NCBI GenBank assembly: GCA_023261505.1
Contig: JAHFOV010000022.1
Location: 1 to 32,443 of the forward strand
DNA length: 32,443 bases
Source: Planctomycetota bacterium
GTDB taxonomy: Bacteria > Planctomycetota > Brocadiia > Brocadiales > Bathyanammoxibiaceae
Reading direction: 5' to 3'
The position numbers and the translations under genes were made by a program. Below the pieces are notes generated by a model. It saw only the letters and a list, made by a program, of their open reading frames with translations, searched no databases and was not told where the DNA came from. This document shows positions 14,317 through 22,977 of the stretch, in pieces (position 1 is the stretch's first letter; each line of letters opens with the position of its first letter).

Positions 14317-15909
14317 ATGGACAAGTTGGTAATCATCGGCCTTGATGGAGGAACTTTTTCTATTATAGACGAAATGTCAGAAGAGGAACTGCCTTTTTTA
14401 AAAGGACTCATTAAGAACGGTGCTAGAGCCAATCTTAAGAGCACCTACCCGCCTCTAACCGGCCCCGCCTGGGCAAGCCTGTACACAGGCGTAAATCCTG
14501 GTAAGCACGGTATCTATGACTGGCAGAGGATTAACCAGGAAGGAGATAGAGAGTTCATCAATGCCAGTAATAACAGTTACCCTTTCTTTTGGAATTTAGT
14601 GGGTGAAAAAGCCGTCTTAGTTAACCTTCCCATTACGTACCCTCCTAGGCCTTTGGAGGGTGTCCTAGTTTGTGGATTTCCTACCCATCCTGAGAGTGAG
14701 TACACCTATCCAGCAACTATAAGGCGTGAGATAGAAAGTATGGGATACGTTGGTGGTGCCGTTAAAGCTAAGTCACAAGGCCAATCCGTCGATCTTTACA
14801 AGTTAGCTGCTAAGACAGTGGAGGTATTTTCGCATCTCATAAAAAAGCACGACTGGACAATGGCCTTCTTAGTAGTTAAGGAAACTGACTCCATTAACCA
14901 CATGACCGGTAGTAAATTAGAAGCAAAAAAGTTATATAGATACGTTGATGAACAATTAAGAAATGTCTTACCAAAGGGCTGTACATACGTAATAGTATCG
15001 GACCACGGGAGCACATGGTGCAATTATGCATTTTTCTTAAATGACTGGTTAAAGGCAGCAGGGTTCCTGGACTACAACCTTGCGATAGCCCCTTCTTACG
15101 ACCTGACCCAAGATTGGATGGAAAAGGTTTATGCTCCTCGCTCAATGCTTACAAGCATATTGGAGAAGTTGTCAATCTCACGACATTTAACTCTAAAGAT
15201 TCTGAGAAAGGCACGTTTAGAGGGGCTGAAACAATTTGTCCCTAATTGGTTAAAAGCCTCTGTACCTCCCTCAAATGTAGTTCCAAATTGGAAGATGACA
15301 AAGGCCTATCCCTTTTCGATATCCTCATCAGCTATAAATGTAAACTTGGAAGGAAGAGAAAAATTTGGAAGTGTTAAAAAGGAAGAATACGAATTAGTTA
15401 AAGAGGATTTAGTCCATAAACTAAGTGCTGTAATAAATCCGTTTGACAAAAAAAGGTGTTTTAGAGAGGTTTTGCGAAGGGAAGAAATTTTCAAAGGGGA
15501 TAATTTACACCACGCATCAGATATTATCTACATCGAGGAAGAAGGATTGCTGGTACTTGTAAACAGAGTTTCGCCCAATGGTGCGGTTGTGACGGAACAT
15601 AAGGCCTCCCGTCATACTATGGAGGGAATTTTTATTGCCAGTGGGCCTGGTATAAAAAAGGGGGTTGCCGTCAGCGACCTGAGCATAGTGGACGTGTCTC
15701 CTATTATACTTCATATGCGGGCCAAAAAAGTTCCAGACTACATGGATGGGGAGGTACGCAAGGACATATTTGAAGAGGGGAGTGAGTTTTTTCAAAGAGA
15801 AATTTGCTACGAAAAGAGTTCTGGTTCTCTAGTTTTAGATACATTTAAATACTCGGATGAAGAGAAAGGGGCAATAGAAGAAAGCCTGAGGAGCCTAGGG
15901 TATCTCTAA
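14317..15909 (+). CDS. Type I phosphodiesterase/nucleotide pyrophosphatase-like protein, copy 2
   Basis: 530 residues, paralogue of the gene at 12584. The same catalytic set is kept: Asp10 (IIGLDGG), Thr48 (LTGPAWASLYTG), NPGKHGIY with His64, KETDSINH (Asp191, His195) and VSDHG (Asp229, His230). No signal peptide or membrane segment. The C-termini of both copies end in a helix and ...LGYL. The middle third, which should shape the substrate pocket, differs most between the copies, so they may act on different substrates. GAAAGGGA precedes the ATG. It was brought in with the orphan sulfatase-like fragment just upstream. Confidence 0.85.
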   Translation: MDKLVIIGLDGGTFSIIDEMSEEELPFLKGLIKNGARANLKSTYPPLTGPAWASLYTGVNPGKHGIYDWQRINQEGDREFINASNNSYPFFWNLVGEKAVLVNLPITYPPRPLEGVLVCGFPTHPESEYTYPATIRREIESMGYVGGAVKAKSQGQSVDLYKLAAKTVEVFSHLIKKHDWTMAFLVVKETDSINHMTGSKLEAKKLYRYVDEQLRNVLPKGCTYVIVSDHGSTWCNYAFFLNDWLKAAGFLDYNLAIAPSYDLTQDWMEKVYAPRSMLTSILEKLSISRHLTLKILRKARLEGLKQFVPNWLKASVPPSNVVPNWKMTKAYPFSISSSAINVNLEGREKFGSVKKEEYELVKEDLVHKLSAVINPFDKKRCFREVLRREEIFKGDNLHHASDIIYIEEEGLLVLVNRVSPNGAVVTEHKASRHTMEGIFIASGPGIKKGVAVSDLSIVDVSPIILHMRAKKVPDYMDGEVRKDIFEEGSEFFQREICYEKSSGSLVLDTFKYSDEEKGAIEESLRSLGYL

Positions 15910-15962
15910 ATACTTTAAACAATGGCCATATACTCCTTAAGCTGGATAAAGCTTTAAATGTA

Positions 15963-17120
15963 ATGAAACAGAGAGTTTATATCTACACACTCATTGATGC
16001 CCTGGGCTGGAGCCTTGTCTCCGGGAGAGGGTTTCTGGATGATATTATGAGGGTAAAAACCCCTGTGAATACCCTCCTTGGCTTCAGCTCAGCCCTCATC
16101 CCTTCTATCCTCACGGGTAAGACCCCGGCTGAGCATGGCCACTGGAACCTGTTCTATCTCTCCAGAAACGGCTCCTCTTTTAAGTGGCTTGAGACCCTGG
16201 GCGTATTGCCAGAGTTCATGATAGAGAACAGGCTTTCGCGGAAGCTAATACAAAAAATCGCTCAAAAGTGGAGCGGTTACCAAGGCTATTTTTATTTCTA
16301 TGACGTCCCCATTAGATACCTGCCTTATTTTGATATCTGTGAAAAACACGATATATATCAGCCTCACGGGATTGGCAACACCCTGAGTATCTTTGACATA
16401 TTGGTAGAAGAAAGCGTTGGTTACAGGTGTTACAACTATCATCAGTTTTCTGATAAGGGAATATTTGATGAGGTTCGCGAAGATTTAGACTCGAAGGATT
16501 ACACCTTTTTGTTCCTCTATCTGGCCGAGCTTGACCACTTCCTGCATTTTCATTGCAAAGACGCAGAATTGGTTAACAAGAAACTGGATTGGTATGAACA
16601 AAGGATAAGGGAATTATATGAGTCCGCCTTAAAGAATTACAAAGAAGTTTCCCTGACGGTATTCTCTGACCATGGAATGACCCCAATTACCTCGCACTTT
16701 GACTTGATGTCAGAGGTGGAGAAACTGAACCTCTATGCGGGAAAAGATTATTTACCTATGTACGACTCCACAATGGCAAGATTCTGGTTCTTCTCCCAGA
16801 ATGCAAGGGAGCAAATTACAGCTAGCCTTATTAGGCTGAACGTAGGAAGGGTTTTGCCCAAAGGTGAGCTTGAAGGACTCGGCGTCTATTTCCCTGACGG
16901 CCGTTATGGAGAACTTATATTCCTTATGAAACCAGGCTGTCTAATAGAACCTGGTTTTATGGGAGGTAAGATTCTTCAGGGCATGCACGGCTTCCATCCT
17001 GAGGAACCCACGTCCTGTGCCATGTTCATGACCACAGAGGGAAACGTTTCGCCACCCGAGAACGTCACAGGCTTCTTTAAACTCATGCGGGCAAGCATAA
17101 GGCCGAAGGTTAGGGTATGA
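15963..17120 (+). CDS. Alkaline-phosphatase-superfamily protein (NPP-like), divergent
   Basis: 385 residues, cytosolic by appearance. Asp12 (TLIDALGW) is the likely metal ligand. GFSSALIPSILTG places Ser42 where the two preceding paralogues have the nucleophile Thr48. TPAEHGHWN matches the NPGKHGI motif. LAELDHFLHFH and FSDHGM supply the later metal ligands. It is a more distant relative of its neighbours and about 140 residues shorter. Role unknown; position suggests a phosphate- or sulfate-ester step on the polymer or its precursors. It overlaps the next gene by four bases (ATGA). Confidence 0.75.
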   Translation: MKQRVYIYTLIDALGWSLVSGRGFLDDIMRVKTPVNTLLGFSSALIPSILTGKTPAEHGHWNLFYLSRNGSSFKWLETLGVLPEFMIENRLSRKLIQKIAQKWSGYQGYFYFYDVPIRYLPYFDICEKHDIYQPHGIGNTLSIFDILVEESVGYRCYNYHQFSDKGIFDEVREDLDSKDYTFLFLYLAELDHFLHFHCKDAELVNKKLDWYEQRIRELYESALKNYKEVSLTVFSDHGMTPITSHFDLMSEVEKLNLYAGKDYLPMYDSTMARFWFFSQNAREQITASLIRLNVGRVLPKGELEGLGVYFPDGRYGELIFLMKPGCLIEPGFMGGKILQGMHGFHPEEPTSCAMFMTTEGNVSPPENVTGFFKLMRASIRPKVRV

Positions 17121-18304
17121 AGATAAAAGTACTCTACTTTTTAATATATGAATTAAGGGGAGGCATAGATGAGCATGCGGTTACATTGATAAAAGGGCTT
17201 GATAAAAACCTTTTTGAGATACATCTGGTCTGCCCGCAAAAACTGCTAATGGCCCTGGAGGATGATCTGGAAGGGACGGAATGTAAGATATTTCCTCTGC
17301 ATCTAGAGAGCTGGTTCCAGTGGAGTGAAGTACTGAAGCTTGTGGAATATCTCAAAAAAGTAAGGCCCCACATAGTTCATTCCCACTGCTTCAGGTCAAG
17401 TTTGGTCCTCATGCCTCTGGCAAGGTACATGGGCATACCTATCACTATTGAGACCGCTCATGGTACCGATTTTTGGCGAAAAGGCCCTATAAGGGGTTCT
17501 CATCTCTTTGACAGGACGTTATCAAGGCTCACCGACAAGCACATTGCCGTATCCCATGCTGTAAAGAGATATTTTGTAGAGGTGAAGGGGATAAGAGAGG
17601 ACAAGATTGTTGTAATCCACAATGGTAGGGATTTAAGCAGGTTTAGACCGTACGAGCCCGTCGAGGTAGAAAAACTCCGGCATGACCTGGGCCTAAAAAA
17701 TGAGTCCCCACGTACAGTTGTAACTGTAGTTGGCAGGCTTCATGAGCAAAAGGGACATTGCTTCTTCTTTGAATCGCTTCCCCCTGTCTTGGCCATACAC
17801 CCTCAATTACAGGTATTGCTAGTAGGAGACGGGCCTCTTCGCGCCTCCCTTGAGCAGCAGGCAAGAGACTTGAACATTACTGGAAATGTTACATTTACCG
17901 GCTTCAAAAATAATGTCCAGGACTGGATAGCCATCTCTGATATAATCGTACTGCCAAGCCTATGGGAGGGACTACCCTTAACCCTTATTGAGGCTTCGGC
18001 CATGGGTAAACCCATAGTGGCTACCGCTGTGGATGGCAACCCTGAGGTAATTATTCATGGAGAGAATGGCCTGATTGTACCCCCCAGGGATCCTAAGGAA
18101 CTTGCGAAGGCAATGGAAAGGCTCCTGGCCGACGAGTATCTAAGGAAAGAGATGGGAAGAAGAGGGATCCAATTTGCGCTGGATAACTTCCGCGTAGAAA
18201 CTCAGATTGAAAAGACCCAGGCCCTCTACGAAGACCTTCTCAGACAGAATGGTATCCACACTGACCCAAAAATAACAAATTCTAAAGAACCCTGTGCGCT
18301 TTAG
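17117..18304 (+). CDS. Glycosyltransferase family 4
   Basis: 395 residues with the GT-B fold. The N-terminal domain begins IKVLYFLIYELRGGIDEHAVTL with the glycine-rich acceptor-side loop. The C-terminal domain carries the donor-binding motif PSLWEGLPLTLIEASAMG (E-x7-E type) followed by GNPEVI and HGENGLIVPP, which are hallmarks of GT4. It transfers a sugar from a nucleotide donor to the growing lipid-linked repeat unit at the cytosolic face of the inner membrane. It is translationally coupled to the upstream gene by an ATGA overlap. Which sugar it transfers cannot be read. Confidence 0.93.
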   Translation: MKIKVLYFLIYELRGGIDEHAVTLIKGLDKNLFEIHLVCPQKLLMALEDDLEGTECKIFPLHLESWFQWSEVLKLVEYLKKVRPHIVHSHCFRSSLVLMPLARYMGIPITIETAHGTDFWRKGPIRGSHLFDRTLSRLTDKHIAVSHAVKRYFVEVKGIREDKIVVIHNGRDLSRFRPYEPVEVEKLRHDLGLKNESPRTVVTVVGRLHEQKGHCFFFESLPPVLAIHPQLQVLLVGDGPLRASLEQQARDLNITGNVTFTGFKNNVQDWIAISDIIVLPSLWEGLPLTLIEASAMGKPIVATAVDGNPEVIIHGENGLIVPPRDPKELAKAMERLLADEYLRKEMGRRGIQFALDNFRVETQIEKTQALYEDLLRQNGIHTDPKITNSKEPCAL

Positions 18305-18335
18305 GAACCTGATTGTGAAGTTTGTAGGTAGGGGG

Positions 18336-18364
18336 TTGTATAAGACTTTATAAAAAGCTAATAT
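18336..18364 (+). promoter_or_regulatory. Weak possible sigma-70 promoter before the O-antigen ligase gene
   Basis: TTGTAT (18336-18341), 17-base spacer, TAATAT (18359-18364), giving 3 of 6 and 4 of 6 consensus matches. The 129-base gap in which it lies also holds a small hairpin (GTTTGT-AAA-ACAAAC) just downstream. Suggestive only. Confidence 0.2.
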
Positions 18365-18433
18365 GCTTGGAAAGCCTTAAGAGTTTGTAAAACAAACATT
18401 ATTGTACTCTTTTAAATATAAGGTAGTGAAAAC

Positions 18434-19741
18434 GTGCCGATACTTTATTTACTTATATTGCTAATACCTTTTCAAATGCACCCAGTTTTGGGTATGCGCC
18501 TTGTTGGGTTTATCACAGTAATAAAATTGGTGGGCATAATTGCACTCTTGTATGCCTTAGTATACCGTTCAATAGGTGGCGGACAGCGCCTTTTGGGCTC
18601 AAGAATAGGCCAGTTGTTTTGTGTGTTTACAGTTTTTGCCCTTGCCTCTTTTATTATATTTTATGACCCTTTAATCTCTCACGGTAAGCATATTATACTT
18701 ATCTCCTTCTTTACCCTTTTCCTGGTAGCCTTAACCTTTGTAGACAGTAAAGAAAAGCTGAGGAAATGCCTTTGGGTATGTGTCATCGCCTTGTTTTTGG
18801 GTTCTATCAGCCTAATCAAAGGGGCTATACAGTACGGAGGGCGAGCCGGCGGTGGCTTTGGCGACTGTAATATCTACGCCGCCAACGCAGTGCTAATCCT
18901 TCCTATTGCTTATTACCTATTCCTTTCTGAAAAACGACATACGTACCGAATGATCCTGCTTGGAATAATGGCCCTTATGGCGGTTGGGATTGTCATGGCT
19001 AGGTCCCGTGGGGCAGCGGCTGGCTTACTGACGGTACTATTAATAATGTCCTGGCAGTCCTCAAAAAAAATAAAGGCCTTCCTTGGCGTAGCCATGCTAA
19101 TAATTATTTTATTGCCATTCGTACCTGAATCCTTCTGGGCCAGAATGGGGTTATTTGGGTATGAACAAGACGTTGGGGCAAAGAAATCCACAGAGGCACA
19201 TATACAGAGGTGGCATGCGGGACTAAGAATGATAAAGAACCATCCTCTACTTGGTGTCGGGCTTGACAACTTTTATTATTCTCTAAATAAATACCTCAGT
19301 GGATTTACGGGACATAGTGCTAAGCGAGGTGGTGGGCAGGCCCATAACGGGTATATAGAGATAACTGCAGAGCTAGGCATCCCGGGATTTTGTTTATACA
19401 TCGCAATGATAGTTTTCACCTTTCTGGCCCTCAGGAAGGTAAAAAAGAGGGCTATAGCAAGTTCTGACCATTTGATGCTTAATTTCGCAAAGGGCTTTCA
19501 GGCCGGACTGGCTGGTTTTCTTGTCTGCGTCTTCTTTGTCAACGCTCAGGACCAGAAGCTATTCTGGCTGGTACTCTTCCTTGTTATCGTGCTTGATAAC
19601 CTAGGGTCCGTAAGGATAAGCACCGTCCCCGCTTTTAGGCCCTACAGCCCTCTGGCCCTCTCAAGGAATAAAATTTATGCCGTACCGTTTAAAAGGGGGC
19701 TGCAAAACCACGTTAATCCTTTTCGAAGGTCTAAGATGTGA
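18434..19741 (+). CDS. O-antigen ligase/polymerase-like membrane protein (Wzy_C family)
   Basis: 435 residues with about ten hydrophobic segments. The large periplasmic loop before the last helices has HPLLGVGLDNFYYSL and AHNGYIEITAELGIPGF, the Wzy_C/WaaL signature with the conserved 'AHN...ELG.pG' motif. It polymerises repeat units or ligates polymer to an acceptor on the periplasmic face. XrtA loci carry an O-antigen-ligase-like protein, which fits. The start is GTG with AAGG ten bases before. The stop overlaps the GTG start of the next gene by 4 bases. Polymerase versus ligase cannot be told from sequence. Confidence 0.9.
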   Translation: MPILYLLILLIPFQMHPVLGMRLVGFITVIKLVGIIALLYALVYRSIGGGQRLLGSRIGQLFCVFTVFALASFIIFYDPLISHGKHIILISFFTLFLVALTFVDSKEKLRKCLWVCVIALFLGSISLIKGAIQYGGRAGGGFGDCNIYAANAVLILPIAYYLFLSEKRHTYRMILLGIMALMAVGIVMARSRGAAAGLLTVLLIMSWQSSKKIKAFLGVAMLIIILLPFVPESFWARMGLFGYEQDVGAKKSTEAHIQRWHAGLRMIKNHPLLGVGLDNFYYSLNKYLSGFTGHSAKRGGGQAHNGYIEITAELGIPGFCLYIAMIVFTFLALRKVKKRAIASSDHLMLNFAKGFQAGLAGFLVCVFFVNAQDQKLFWLVLFLVIVLDNLGSVRISTVPAFRPYSPLALSRNKIYAVPFKRGLQNHVNPFRRSKM

Positions 19742-21039
19742 ATTTCAGTTTCAAACTTTGCCATGACTCAGATATTGATAGCAGGCTTAGGGATGCACTG
19801 TCCAGGGCCTTTTGTTCGTTAAGGCCAAGGCTGGAGGCCCTTGCTCCTACAGCAATCATCCTTAGTGGCAGCCTCGCAAGGGGTGAGGGTACTGCTTATT
19901 CCAATAATGGCGCTCTCTGGCTGAATAGCGATTTTGACGCACTGGTAGTCTTTAAAGATAGGGCCGAATCCTCACATAATACCCCAGCGACGAAAAAACT
20001 GGCAGAGGATATCGCTAAACACTTAGAAAGACAAAATATTTTTTGCAGGGTCGAATTTGGCATTATTAGGTTGGATTCGTTTTTGAAGTTCCAACCTGCC
20101 ATAGGTGTTTACGAACTTAAGACCATGGGTAAAGCAATCTGGGGTGATGAGTCAGTCCTCTCGCTTATAAGGCCCTTTTCTACCCACGACATACCGAAGT
20201 GGGACGCATTCGAAATGATGAATAATCGACTTATTGAACTGCTCATTGCATTCCAGGGTATCCTTAACGAACGTGAATGTGACGTACAACGACAAGAGGC
20301 GGCCGCTTACAGCCTCTTAAAGATGTACATTGATATGGCTACTGCTATCCTCGTATTTCAGGGCAAGTACGAGCCCACCTACGAGGCCAGGGCCAGAAGA
20401 TTCAAGGAGGTAACCCATGGCCTAAAGGATACCCCATTTTACCCTTACTTACCAGAATTGACCGATATGGTACTTAGATGTACTGATTTTAAACTCCATC
20501 AGCGCAGTTCAACTATGGATTTCTTCGCACAAAAAGGTTATGATTTGAGTTGCTCTAATCAGCTACTTTCAGAATGGCGAAGATTGTCCATGCACGTAAA
20601 GCCTGTATGGATGTGGATGGCAAATGATATTGCAGGTGGAAACTATACAGAAGATGCCAGTGTACTGGTAAAGCTCATATTGAAAAAAGAAACACTCTAC
20701 AAATGGCTCAAAGGTTGGGCCAAGTTATGTCTCGGACTAAAGAGGGAAAACAGATTGGGCGAATTGCAATACATGAGATTACTAAGCGGGCTTGCACTTG
20801 GAAGCCCAGAGACTAATATCCGTTGTTCAGGTGCGCTGCTCTATCTCTATATGCACAAGTTTATAGAGACAGGGACTAAGGATATGGAAATCCTATACTA
20901 TGTAAAAAGAGGTTTGCCTTATCTCTCTTCTAACTCCAGCGACAAAGTAGGCCCTGAGTTGTTAATTAGAGAACTAGAGTTTAATTACAAGAAATTCGTT
21001 CGCCTTGATTATAGCCTTAAACCACCTTGTAGCTCATAG
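19738..21039 (+). CDS. Nucleotidyltransferase-fold protein of unknown role
   Basis: 433 residues. The N-terminal domain has GSLARGEG (44-51) and SDFDALVVF (64-72), the GSxxxGxx...D-x-D pattern of the polymerase-beta-type nucleotidyltransferase superfamily, with Asp65 and Asp67 as likely metal ligands and VEFGIIRLD as a third strand. The rest (from about 130) is mostly helical and unlike any family I recognise. Such proteins transfer nucleotides to small molecules, proteins or RNA. It is unusual in a polysaccharide operon, and its GTG start overlaps the upstream stop, so it belongs to the operon. Activation of a modifying group is possible but unproven. Confidence 0.7.
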   Translation: MNFSFKLCHDSDIDSRLRDALSRAFCSLRPRLEALAPTAIILSGSLARGEGTAYSNNGALWLNSDFDALVVFKDRAESSHNTPATKKLAEDIAKHLERQNIFCRVEFGIIRLDSFLKFQPAIGVYELKTMGKAIWGDESVLSLIRPFSTHDIPKWDAFEMMNNRLIELLIAFQGILNERECDVQRQEAAAYSLLKMYIDMATAILVFQGKYEPTYEARARRFKEVTHGLKDTPFYPYLPELTDMVLRCTDFKLHQRSSTMDFFAQKGYDLSCSNQLLSEWRRLSMHVKPVWMWMANDIAGGNYTEDASVLVKLILKKETLYKWLKGWAKLCLGLKRENRLGELQYMRLLSGLALGSPETNIRCSGALLYLYMHKFIETGTKDMEILYYVKRGLPYLSSNSSDKVGPELLIRELEFNYKKFVRLDYSLKPPCSS

Positions 21040-21050
21040 CGGAGGCATTT

Positions 21051-21956
21051 ATGGATATTAATAGTAACTTAAAGTCTGGCTACGAGCAAGGTACGGATTA
21101 CTCCTCCCAAAATACCAAGAAGTATAGATTAGATTTCGTCGGTGTTGGTCCGACCAGGACGGGAACTACCTGGATTCACGAATACCTTCTTAGACATAAA
21201 GATGTATGTTTACCTCAGAGAGTTAAGGAACTCCACTTTTTCAATAACAGATACAATAAGGGCTTCGATTGGTACTTTTCACATTTTCCGCATTACGATG
21301 GGAACAAAATTATTGGGGAGATTACTCCAAATTATTTCCACATACCTGAAGCGGCTCAAAGGGTATATGACTTTAATCCCAACTGTAAAATTATATGCAC
21401 GTTGAGGTATCCTGTTGAGCGCAGTTTTTCACATTACTTACATGCGAAACGAAATGGATATGTAAAACCTAGTTGTTCATTCAGAGAGGCGATGGAAGAA
21501 CGCCCCTCAATAATAGAATCTTCCAGGTACTATACCCATTTATCACGATGGCTAAAGCACTTTGGTGGAAAAAATGTCTGCATCCTTATGTTTGAAGACC
21601 TTAAGAAAAATTCTCGCGATTTCGCAAGAAAATTATGTAACTTCCTTGAATTAGAAGAACAAAGTTTTCCAGAGGAATTAGAAAAACCAGTAAATGAAAG
21701 GGAGTTCCCTATCAATTTTACTCTAGGAAGAATTGCACGAAGGGTAGATGACATTCTTTGTAACTATAGGATTTACTTCATAAAAGATATGATCAAAACA
21801 ATGGGATTAAACAAGGTAATTTTGGGCGGCCGCGAGATAAATGAAAAACTAAGCGAAGAGGATAAAAGATATGTTTCCTCTCTGCTGAAAGAGGAAACAG
21901 AAAATTTAGAAAAGCTGTTAAATTTAGATACGTCCTCCTGGAAAAAATACCAATGA
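21051..21956 (+). CDS. PAPS-dependent sulfotransferase
   Basis: 301 residues. GPTRTGTTW (33-41) is the 5'-phosphosulfate loop, and CTLRYPVERSFSHY (about 116-129) is the 3'-phosphate motif with Arg119 and Ser125. The fold matches carbohydrate sulfotransferases, which move sulfate from PAPS to a sugar hydroxyl in the cytosol. It suggests the polymer is sulfated. GCGGAGG precedes the ATG by a good distance. The gene and its downstream neighbour look more AT-rich than the flanking genes, a possible sign of recent acquisition. No PAPS synthesis genes are in the window. Confidence 0.88.
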   Translation: MDINSNLKSGYEQGTDYSSQNTKKYRLDFVGVGPTRTGTTWIHEYLLRHKDVCLPQRVKELHFFNNRYNKGFDWYFSHFPHYDGNKIIGEITPNYFHIPEAAQRVYDFNPNCKIICTLRYPVERSFSHYLHAKRNGYVKPSCSFREAMEERPSIIESSRYYTHLSRWLKHFGGKNVCILMFEDLKKNSRDFARKLCNFLELEEQSFPEELEKPVNEREFPINFTLGRIARRVDDILCNYRIYFIKDMIKTMGLNKVILGGREINEKLSEEDKRYVSSLLKEETENLEKLLNLDTSSWKKYQ

Positions 21957-22023
21957 AAAGCAGGGATTTAAATGCCGTTGTGTGCAATTTGTGGTAACAT
22001 GCCCATTGTAAGTATGACTTATC

Positions 22024-22965
22024 ATGACGACACCTAAAGCAACAGTCTCAGTTTTAACCTATAAGAGGCCAGAAGTAATAAAAAAGACCCTGGAAAGTAT
22101 ATTAATGCAAGATTACCCTAATCTGGAGATTATAGTAGTTGATAATGGTTCAGGAGATGGGATTCCTGAATTGATACAAAGTAATTATCCTATGGTCAAG
22201 GTGATAGGCCTTCCTACAAATCTAGGCGGTTGCGCTGGCCGTAATCAAGGGATTAATGCAGCAACAGGCGATATTGTTATAACACTGGATGACGACGTTT
22301 ATTTCGATTCAAAAGAGGCTGTGCAGAAAGTAGTCAATATCTTTATCGCTAAGCCTGAGTTGGGCTGTGTGGCGTTTAAGGTATTCAATCCTTTGCTAGG
22401 AGGATTAAGCATAAAGGAATGGTGCCACCCACGTGATTTTTCTAAGTACTCTGAAGAAGAGTTTTACACTGATTATATAACAGAAGGTGCATGTGCCTTT
22501 CGCAGAGAGGCTTTTTTAAAAGTGGGCGGCTACTATCCACAACTTTTTATTGCCGGAGAAGGCCCTGAATTAGCACTTCGGCTATGGAATAAAAGTTTTA
22601 AAATCCTCTATACCCCGGAAGTACTGGTTTGGCATTCTGCAAGCCCGGAAGCCAGGCAAGGCTGGCGAAGTTTTTATTTCCTCACTCGCAACTATATATG
22701 GATAGCATTGAAGAATTACAGGTATCTCTTTTGCATAAAGTTTCTTATGCGCAATCTGTCAATGATGTTCCTCCATTCGGTAAGAAACGGCCAACTGGAG
22801 GCCTTCTTTAGGGGCATTATGGACGGGATTAAAGGTGCTGCAGAAATATACAAGGATAGAGAACCCATCGCACCCGAGACAGAACTCCTTTTACAGGAGG
22901 TAAGGAAGTTAAACCCTGGTTTAATTTACCGAATAAAAAAGCACTGGCACAGGTCAGAGATGTAG
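22024..22965 (+). CDS. Glycosyltransferase family 2 (GT-A)
   Basis: 313 residues. TVSVLTYKRPEVIKKTLES, VVDNGSGDG and LDDDVYFD (the DxD-type metal site) are typical of GT2. CAFRREAFLKVGGY and the LFIAGEGPELALRL stretch resemble rhamnosyltransferase-like members. No membrane helix is evident, so it acts in the cytosol. Donor and acceptor are unknown. The ATG at 22024 has no good Shine-Dalgarno sequence of its own. The gene ends 12 bases before the radical SAM start. Confidence 0.92.
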   Translation: MTTPKATVSVLTYKRPEVIKKTLESILMQDYPNLEIIVVDNGSGDGIPELIQSNYPMVKVIGLPTNLGGCAGRNQGINAATGDIVITLDDDVYFDSKEAVQKVVNIFIAKPELGCVAFKVFNPLLGGLSIKEWCHPRDFSKYSEEEFYTDYITEGACAFRREAFLKVGGYYPQLFIAGEGPELALRLWNKSFKILYTPEVLVWHSASPEARQGWRSFYFLTRNYIWIALKNYRYLFCIKFLMRNLSMMFLHSVRNGQLEAFFRGIMDGIKGAAEIYKDREPIAPETELLLQEVRKLNPGLIYRIKKHWHRSEM

Positions 22966-22977
22966 GAGAAATTGCGT

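Noticed and set aside
21972-22037. 21-residue frame (MPLCAICGN...) with a CxxC overlapping the GT2 start
   Set aside because: It has a fair ribosome binding site and could be a coupling leader, but it is too short and has no supporting conservation evidence.
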